Positions 41,434 through 46,942 of a stretch of 46,942 nucleotides of DNA are shown one piece after another (position 1 is the stretch's first letter; each line of letters starts with the position of its first letter). The notes below the pieces were generated by a model. The model ran no database searches and was not told the origin of the DNA. It saw nothing but the letters and a program-made list of their open reading frames with translations. Both the position numbers and the translations under genes were made by a program. Source of the DNA: Chloroflexota bacterium (GTDB lineage: Bacteria; Chloroflexota; Anaerolineae; UBA1429); contig DUUT01000035.1 in the NCBI GenBank assembly GCA_012841405.1, positions 1 to 46,942 on the forward strand, written 5' to 3'.

Positions 41434-43594
41434 CGGCCTCGAGCACTCGCGCAAACTCTTGAACGTGGATGCCGCCCCGCCGAGTGACCGTCACTGCATC
41501 CAATATGCGCGGCGCGCGCTGTGGGTCAGAGGCCGAGATGACGACGACGGGGATGTCACGGATACCCTCGTCAGCCTCCTTGGCGCTCAGCACACGGTAT
41601 CCGTCCGCGATGGGCATCATCAGGTCGAGCAGCATGAGATCCGGGTGTTCTCTACGCAGGACGTGTAGCGCGTCTTCACCGTTCGTGGCATAGCGAATGA
41701 GCCAGCCGCGATCGGCGGCGTTCAGCATGCGCGTGAAGAGCTGCCGTGCCTCGGCGTCATCCTCGGCCAATAGAATCGTCTTCGCGCCAGGGGCAGCCGC
41801 ATCAATGCTCTGTATGAGGGCATCATACTGAATGGGCTTGACGAGATACTTCTGAACACCTCTCATGCGAGCGGACGCCAGGCATGGTGCTCCTACGATC
41901 AGAATGGGCACATCAACGAGCGCCTCTGGCAGATCGGCGAATGGGACCCGTGCCCCTACCTCCGCATCGTCCGCGGCGCGGTGAGGCCTGGCCCCATCAC
42001 TCACCACGACAGCACAAGGAACGCATTTCGATCGCGCGGCTTGCGGGCCTGCCCGTCGCGATACCCGCACGACCTCAAAGTGGTCGCAGTAGCGCTCCAC
42101 CAGATGGCTCAATCCTCCGCTATCATCGACGACCAGTACCTGGCGCATGACGTCATCGGTATGGAGCGCGCTCGACCGCATGCGCGCCTCGTAGGCATGG
42201 TACGGGCTGAACCAGCGACGCGTCGGATCATCGGCAGCGGGTCGATGGATGGGCAGTGTAAAGAAGACCGTCGTGCCCTCGCCCTCCTGGCTCTCGATCC
42301 AGATCTTGCCCCCGTGCATCTCTACGAGACGCTTGCTGATGGTGAGGCCCAGACCCGTCCCGCCGTAGCGGCGACGGATGCTATCGTCGCCCTGCTGAAA
42401 GGGCTCAAAGATGCGACGAAGGCTCTCGGCGTCCATCCCCGGCCCGGTGTCGCGAGTGGAGAGGAGTACATCGCCACCGCTCTGACGAGCCTCCACATGG
42501 GCACCCCCCTCCACGGTAAATCGTGCTGCGTTGCTCAGCAGGTTGATCAACACCTGGCGCACACGCACACGATCGCAGTACACGGCGGGCAGGTCATCCG
42601 GTACATCAGCCGTGAGGGTCAGCCCCTTCTTATCAAAAAAGAGCCGTACGCTCTCGATGGCCTCGTCGACCACCTCACGAAGGGCAACCATCTCCTGGAA
42701 GAGGTGCATGCGCCCAGAGTCGGCCTCCGCTAGCCCGAGCACATCATCCACCAGACTGGCGAGGTGCTGGCTGTTACGTCGAATGGAGGCGATATCGGCC
42801 AAGAGCGTCGCCGGGAGATGGCGCGAGTATACCTGCGGCGAGGCGAGAATCATGTCACTGAAGCCAATGATCATATTCAGGGGCGTGCGCAGTTCGTGGC
42901 TCACCTTGGCCACAAAGTCCTCTTTGGCCTGACGGGCCTCCTCGACTGCTCCGCGAGCGGCGAGTAACAGCTCGTTCAGGCGGACCGCTTGGGCGCGCGC
43001 CAAGCTGAGGTCCTCGAGAGCCTGCTTGAGTTCCAATTGGCGATCCCTCAGCGTCTCTAGATGCCTCCGTGCCTCGGCATATCCGCTCCACGCCCAGCCC
43101 ACCATCGTCCGCTGTGAGCGCTGCGTGATGAACAGCAGATAGGTCACCACACCGAGCGTCATGAGGGTGACAACGGTGCTCGAGTCGGCACCCCAGGATC
43201 CTCCTGCAGCAAGAGATCCGATATCAAAGGCCACAGCGAGGGCGCCTAGTAACAGACACGCCCCTGCACCGAGGGTGATAGCCGCCATGACGACCGGAAC
43301 AACCAGTAGCGGGGCGACGCCATCTATCACCCGCCACACGCCAGTCAGGGCGATGATGGCAAGAGAACCCAGCGAGAGTACCCAAGCCGCACCGTCCGGC
43401 GAGCACTCGCGCAACCAGAGCACCGCTATGGTCAGGACAATCATCAGCAAACCTTGAGTAAAGGCAGAGGGCAGGGAATCATCCGGCGCGAGGAGAACCA
43501 CGATAAAACCGATCACGGCGACAGGTGCCGTTGCCAGCGGAATGAGGTCGCGTCGTACCTGATCCTGCAGGTTCTGAACCGTAGCATTGTTCAT
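41372..43594 (-). CDS. Membrane hybrid histidine kinase with two receiver-like domains
   Basis: 740 residues. There are about six hydrophobic segments (residues 20-160), a coiled coil (175-225), and HisKA with FVAKVSHELRTPLN (His233). The ATPase has VLINLLSNAARFT, DTGPGMD and GGTGLGLTISKRL, all intact. Two C-terminal receiver-like domains follow. The first (VLVVDDSGGLSHLV onwards) has an unusual middle and may not be phosphorylated. The second has LLAEDDAEARQLF and LLDLMMPIADGYRVL but lacks the usual Lys-Pro. ATG 43594 has AAGGAG upstream. Its 3' end overlaps the response regulator gene tail to tail by 62 bp. Confidence 0.88.
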   Translation of the reverse strand: MNNATVQNLQDQVRRDLIPLATAPVAVIGFIVVLLAPDDSLPSAFTQGLLMIVLTIAVLWLRECSPDGAAWVLSLGSLAIIALTGVWRVIDGVAPLLVVPVVMAAITLGAGACLLLGALAVAFDIGSLAAGGSWGADSSTVVTLMTLGVVTYLLFITQRSQRTMVGWAWSGYAEARRHLETLRDRQLELKQALEDLSLARAQAVRLNELLLAARGAVEEARQAKEDFVAKVSHELRTPLNMIIGFSDMILASPQVYSRHLPATLLADIASIRRNSQHLASLVDDVLGLAEADSGRMHLFQEMVALREVVDEAIESVRLFFDKKGLTLTADVPDDLPAVYCDRVRVRQVLINLLSNAARFTVEGGAHVEARQSGGDVLLSTRDTGPGMDAESLRRIFEPFQQGDDSIRRRYGGTGLGLTISKRLVEMHGGKIWIESQEGEGTTVFFTLPIHRPAADDPTRRWFSPYHAYEARMRSSALHTDDVMRQVLVVDDSGGLSHLVERYCDHFEVVRVSRRAGPQAARSKCVPCAVVVSDGARPHRAADDAEVGARVPFADLPEALVDVPILIVGAPCLASARMRGVQKYLVKPIQYDALIQSIDAAAPGAKTILLAEDDAEARQLFTRMLNAADRGWLIRYATNGEDALHVLRREHPDLMLLDLMMPIADGYRVLSAKEADEGIRDIPVVVISASDPQRAPRILDAVTVTRRGGIHVQEFARVLEAVTSVLQPQPGVGAVPGTARA

Positions 43595-44026
43595 TGATCG
43601 GCTCCTTTGCGTCCGCCACGCGCCCCGTGACGACCGGCGGCTGTCATTGCTGCCGGATGCGTTTGCGAAAGCAGCGACCCCCGCATCTCTGCCAGATAGA
43701 CACTACCGTCGCTCAGCGGGGTTCACATCAGGACGTCCCTACCTTACGACAGCTTTCGCATGGTGTCCACCATGCCCTGCTGTTGCCAGACCGAGTGTTC
43801 GCGCCATGCAACCCTCGCCGCCATCCGGCCATCCTATCGCCATGGCGTGCCAACGAACGTGTGACGCTGTCAGTTCACTGCGCATCGTTCGGCCACGTGC
43901 TATATCCTCAGAGACAGCACCATTCATCGTCCGCTTACATGGCCGAGAGCACCGCCCATCACCTATAATGCCCCAGCCCCATCCCAGCAGATCACGGCTG
44001 CCCACCAAACGAGGAGGACACGCACG
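43595..44026. other. Divergent intergenic region, no gene seen
   Basis: 432 nt between the kinase (minus) and the dehydrogenase (plus). A TATAAT at 43964-43969 could be the -10 for the plus-strand gene, but no -35 match is found at 16-18 nt. GAGGAGG at 44010-44016 is the ribosome-binding site of the gene at 44027. Open frames through this stretch lack family likeness. Confidence 0.45.
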
Positions 44027-44803
44027 ATGCCCACCCACCGCTACCACGATATATTCAACCTCGCCGGCAAGACGGTGCTCGTCGCCGGGGGGTCCGGCGC
44101 CATCGGCGCGGCGATGGCACACGCCGCTGTCGCCTTTGGCGCGCGCGTCGCCATCACCGGCGTCTCCCACGAGCGCCGGGAGCGCGTCGCCGCGGAGCTC
44201 GGCCCCGCCGCCATGGCCGTGTACGCCAACGTCCTGGAACCCGATTCCGTCGACGCCGCCATCGCCGCGGTGGAGGAGGCCCACGGCCCCATCGGGGTGC
44301 TCATCAACGCGACGGGCACGCACATCGAGCAACCCGCGGAGGCCATGACGCTCGACGCGTGGGATACGGTGCTCGACGTCAACCTCCGCGGAGCGTTCGT
44401 GCTCTCGCAGGCGGTGGCGCGGCGCATGATCGCCCACCGGATGCCGGGCAGCATCATCCATGTGACCTCGGTGCGCAGCGGGCTGGGCATTCGGCGCGGC
44501 TACGCCGCATACGTAGCCAGCAAGGGGGGGCTGGCCATGCTCATCAAACAGCTAGCCACCGAATGGGCCGTGCACGGCATCCGCGTCAACGGCATTGCGC
44601 CGACGTTCACCCGCACCCCTCTGGTGGCCGACTATCTCACCGATCCGAGCTTTTACGAGCCACTCGTCGCCCGCATCCCTTTGGGACGCGTCGCCGAGTG
44701 CGACGATCTCGTGGGCCTGGCGGTATTCCTCGCCTCCGACGCCTCAGCGATGATCACGGGGCAGAACATTTATGTCGACGGCGGGGTCACAGCGACTCAA
44801 TGA
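44027..44803 (+). CDS. Short-chain dehydrogenase/reductase (classical SDR)
   Basis: A 258-residue classical SDR. It has KTVLVAGGSGAIGAAMAHAA as the cofactor motif, LINATGTHIEQ (the NAG-equivalent), SIIHVTSVRSG with the catalytic Ser, YAAYVASKGGLAMLIKQLA with Tyr-x3-Lys, and ITGQNIYVDGGVTATQ at the C-terminus. These are all standard for sugar-acid/gluconate 5-dehydrogenase-like and 3-oxoacyl reductase-like SDRs. GAGGAGG lies about 10 nt upstream. It would interconvert a keto and hydroxy group using NAD(P)H. Its position near sugar-acid-type lyases suggests a carbohydrate substrate, an inference. Confidence 0.9.
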   Translation: MPTHRYHDIFNLAGKTVLVAGGSGAIGAAMAHAAVAFGARVAITGVSHERRERVAAELGPAAMAVYANVLEPDSVDAAIAAVEEAHGPIGVLINATGTHIEQPAEAMTLDAWDTVLDVNLRGAFVLSQAVARRMIAHRMPGSIIHVTSVRSGLGIRRGYAAYVASKGGLAMLIKQLATEWAVHGIRVNGIAPTFTRTPLVADYLTDPSFYEPLVARIPLGRVAECDDLVGLAVFLASDASAMITGQNIYVDGGVTATQ

Positions 44804-44830
44804 CGACCTGGCGCGATGCTCTCGCGCCGC

Positions 44831-45373
44831 TCAGGCGACCTTCTCCAGCCACTCCTCCCGCCAAAAGAGAAAGCAGGAGCGGTCGCAACGGCCGAACACC
44901 GCCGTGCCCTGGCACATCACACCCTCCAGCAGCACGATGCCCCGGGTTCGCTTGGAGCGGAGGTCGCGCTCGTCCACAAACCGCTCCATCACGCGGTAGA
45001 CGCGTTGCCTCGTTCCACAGTAGGCGCGCATCTCGGGCATGAACGTACAGCCCCGGAGCTGCCGCCAGTGGTTGAGCGTCGCCGCGATCTCTTCTTCCGA
45101 GCGCACGCGGACGACATCGCCGGCCTGCAGGCGTTGCGGCCGGCCGTGTGACGTGACGGCGGGCTTGGTCCCCCGCCCGGTGTGCCGCCCCACCCAGTTC
45201 ATCAGGTCGTTCGTGCGCTGCTTGAGCGTCCGTTCGCGACTGGGGCCCACCACTCTGTGGAGCACCAGCTTTGGACGCGTAGCGAGCGACTGCGGCGGCA
45301 GATCGGCATCCCCCTCGGCGATGCGCTGGACGCAGGGGATCTGGCAATCGGGTTGGAGGCGATCTATCTCCAT
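44831..45373 (-). CDS. Cysteine-rich conserved protein of unknown function
   Basis: 180 residues with seven Cys at 10, 14, 109, 119, 154, 163 and 167. A middle segment (AGDVVRVRSEEEIAATLN) looks like a small beta barrel. The C-terminal half (CTFMPEMRAYCGTRQRVYRV, then GIVLLEGVMCQGT and GRCDRSCFLFWREEWL) resembles uncharacterised proteins I have seen in biosynthetic or modification gene clusters. The last four to five Cys could bind zinc or an iron-sulfur cluster. ATG 45373 has AGGAGG 9 nt upstream; an upstream frame to 46168 is a shadow of the activase gene. It ends 27 nt from the dehydrogenase, convergent with it. No function is claimed. Confidence 0.75.
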   Translation of the reverse strand: MEIDRLQPDCQIPCVQRIAEGDADLPPQSLATRPKLVLHRVVGPSRERTLKQRTNDLMNWVGRHTGRGTKPAVTSHGRPQRLQAGDVVRVRSEEEIAATLNHWRQLRGCTFMPEMRAYCGTRQRVYRVMERFVDERDLRSKRTRGIVLLEGVMCQGTAVFGRCDRSCFLFWREEWLEKVA

Positions 45374-45679
45374 CAGGGCGGTCCTCCTCTCAAACCGGAC
45401 GACGTGGCGGAACAGGCCACACGGACCACAACCAGATTCTGGCGAGGCTGGCGCGAGGCCCCCATCATCACCAGAGGAGGGGTTCGAGCGCATGGAAAAT
45501 ACACCCCCCTGTGAGCACAGCCGCGTGCGCTGGCGCCCTCCCCTGTCGCAGGTACGGCGGTATCCGCGGGGGAGTGCCGGCCGAGTTCGCCTGTCGGCGC
45601 CAAAGGGAGTACTATCCTCGTATCCGGGCCACGCGTCGGGGCCACGCCCGGCGACACACGACAAACGAGGGGGAGTGCA
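45374..45679. other. Divergent intergenic region between Cys-rich gene and activase
   Basis: 306 nt. No gene is supported. A TACTAT at 45610-45615 on plus could be a -10 but lacks a convincing -35. Several GC-rich inverted repeats are present around 45615-45655. Confidence 0.4.
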
Positions 45680-46438
45680 GTGTTGACCCGTGGGCTCGTG
45701 TTCGATATCAAAGAGTTCGCCATCCACGATGGGCCGGGCATCCGCACCACCGTCTTTCTCAAGGGGTGCCCCCTGCGCTGCTCGTGGTGCCACAACCCAG
45801 AGGGCATCTCGCCGCACCCCCAGACGATGCGTTCGCCCATCGGGGAGCGCACCGTCGGGACCTGGTACACGCCCGAAGCGCTGGCAGGCATCCTCAACGG
45901 TCAGGCCGACATCCTGCGCGATGCCGGTGGCGGCGTCACCTTTTCCGGCGGCGAACCGCTCCTGCAGGCCGCGTTCGTCGCCGAGACCATCGACCGGCTG
46001 GAGGATGTGCACGTCGTCCTGGATACCTCTGGGTGCGCCAGCGAAGGCGCGTTCCGCCGGGTCGCCACGCGCTGTGACCTGGTATACTATGATCTCAAGA
46101 TCGTGGCCCCCGACCTGCACGCGCAGCACACCGGCCGTGGGAACGCACCGATCCTGCGCAACCTCCACGTGCTCGGGACGCTGGGCGTCCCCTACGTCAT
46201 CCGTATCCCCCTCATTCCGGGGGTCACGGACACCGATCGCAACCTGGCCGACATCGCCGCCCTGGTGCGCCGCGCACCGGGCCTCGTCAGGGTGGACCTG
46301 CTGCCCTACAACCAGGCGGCAGGTGGCAAGTATGACGCCGCAGGCATGGCCTTTGCACCGACCTTTGACGCCGATCGGCCGGTGAACATCAACCTCAGCG
46401 CCTTTGAGCGCGAGGGGTTGGCCGTACGCGTCGTCTGA
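45680..46438 (+). CDS. Glycyl radical enzyme activating protein (radical SAM)
   Basis: 252 residues. The radical SAM cluster motif KGCPLRCSWCHNPEG (C-x3-C-x2-C) lies near residue 31, preceded by IHDGPGIRTTVFL, the usual start of PFL-activase-type enzymes. GGGVTFSGGEPLLQ binds SAM, and VLDTSGCA and YYDLKI follow. The ferredoxin-like insert with two extra 4Fe-4S clusters seen in many activases is absent, so it is the short PflA-like form. GTG 45680 follows a GAGGGGGAG stretch. It lies 52 nt before its presumed target. Known role: making the glycyl radical on that enzyme. Confidence 0.9.
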   Translation: MLTRGLVFDIKEFAIHDGPGIRTTVFLKGCPLRCSWCHNPEGISPHPQTMRSPIGERTVGTWYTPEALAGILNGQADILRDAGGGVTFSGGEPLLQAAFVAETIDRLEDVHVVLDTSGCASEGAFRRVATRCDLVYYDLKIVAPDLHAQHTGRGNAPILRNLHVLGTLGVPYVIRIPLIPGVTDTDRNLADIAALVRRAPGLVRVDLLPYNQAAGGKYDAAGMAFAPTFDADRPVNINLSAFEREGLAVRVV

Positions 46439-46490
46439 CCGTCAGCCGCGTCGCCACGCGGGGCGTTACGTCGTAAGGAGACAGGGCACC

Positions 46491-46942
46491 ATGGATGAAC
46501 GCTTGGAGAACATGAAGAACAGGGTGCGCGCGGGAGAGCACCGCCGCTGGCGACAGGCCGCCGCGCCGGACGTGCTAGCGGAGTGTGAGGCGCTGGCGCT
46601 GTCGTGGCCACAGCGCGTCGCCCGCCTCACCCGGCGCATGTGCGAGGCCGAGGTGCCCGTGATCGACCCGGATGAGCGCATCGTCTTTACCCGCACCGTG
46701 CCGACGGTGCCACCGATCTACACGCCGGAGCGTTGGGCCGAGCTGACCGCGGGGCGCACCCTCCACGAGTCAGGCCCCATCAGCAACATCTGCGCCGACT
46801 GGGGCATGGTGCTGGCGCAGGGGCTCCTCGGGCGCAAGCAGGTGGCCCTCGCAACCCGCGCGCGGCTCGCCGATGACCCCGCCGCCGTCGCGTTCCTCGA
46901 CGCCGCCATCGAGACCATCGACGCCGTCCTCGCCCTCGCGGC
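46491..46942 (+). CDS. Glycyl radical enzyme (pyruvate formate-lyase family), 5' part only
   Basis: The first 150 residues of a glycyl radical enzyme, cut by the window edge. Seen: MDERLENMKNRVRAGEHRRW, RIVFTRTVPTVPPIYTPERW and HESGPISNICADWGMVLAQG, the last matching the conserved N-terminal part of this superfamily. AAGGAG is about 10 nt upstream of ATG 46491. The active-site Cys and the glycyl radical loop lie outside the window, so the reaction (formate-lyase, diol or glycerol dehydratase, C-N or C-S lyase) cannot be told. The adjacent activase supports the call. Confidence 0.87.
   Translation, partial: MDERLENMKNRVRAGEHRRWRQAAAPDVLAECEALALSWPQRVARLTRRMCEAEVPVIDPDERIVFTRTVPTVPPIYTPERWAELTAGRTLHESGPISNICADWGMVLAQGLLGRKQVALATRARLADDPAAVAFLDAAIETIDAVLALA

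Noticed and set aside
45374-46168. N-terminal extension of the Cys-rich protein
   Set aside because: Runs antisense to the activase gene; ATG 45373 has AGGAGG and the family-like part lies after it.
1-46942. tRNA, rRNA or CRISPR array
   Set aside because: No TTCGA-type T-loop with acceptor pairing, no rRNA-like sequence and no regularly spaced short repeats were seen.

Overview
The window looks like chromosomal DNA of a high-GC bacterium, most probably a Chloroflexota (Anaerolineae-like) lineage. The hints are lipoproteins with long Pro/Ala/Glu-rich linkers after the lipid-bearing cysteine, a response regulator with an N-terminal helix-turn-helix, and the mix of molybdenum hydroxylase, glycyl-radical and sugar-transport genes. 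The assignment is inferred from gene style, not from a marker gene. The glycyl radical enzyme at the right edge suggests an anaerobic or facultative life. No rRNA, tRNA, CRISPR array or intact transposase was seen.

Region 1 (1-17404, minus strand) is one long exopolysaccharide/glycan operon. It is read from a promoter at 17377-17404 through a Wzc-like chain-length ATPase, an initiating sugar-phosphate transferase, a three-gene module expected to make UDP-2,3-diacetamido-sugar acid, an epimerase, a Wzy-type polymerase, five glycosyltransferases, two flippases and a GT-C glycosyltransferase cut by the window edge.

Region 2 (17442-28871, plus strand) starts at a divergent promoter. A roughly 480-nt structured leader comes first, then a lipoprotein, permease and ATPase of the FecCD/BtuCD type, a methyltransferase, MocA, the three subunits of a molybdenum hydroxylase, a MoaD-like protein, XdhC and a DUF362 protein. 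Read together this is a self-contained molybdoenzyme operon: metal uptake, cofactor maturation and the enzyme.

Region 3 (28869-40109) holds two convergent catabolic units. On plus are a SelA-like PLP enzyme and an amidohydrolase, bracketed by two direct copies of a MITE-like repeat. On minus, from 40022 down to 32046, are a sugar-type ABC transporter (binding protein and two permeases), three tandem RidA-fold proteins, a cog3964-type amidohydrolase and a second SelA-like PLP enzyme with an extra C-terminal beta-rich domain. PLP ammonia-lyase-type enzymes release enamine/imine intermediates, the known targets of RidA, so uptake, deacylation, deamination and imine clearance appear to be encoded together. 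This is the best candidate for an undescribed pathway.

Region 4 (40057-46942) has a two-component pair (response regulator on plus, hybrid histidine kinase on minus, overlapping tail to tail), a short-chain dehydrogenase, a cysteine-rich protein of unknown function on minus, a glycyl-radical activase and the first 150 codons of its glycyl radical enzyme. The response regulator and the ABC-RidA operon diverge from a region carrying a perfect 12-bp inverted repeat, a likely shared operator.
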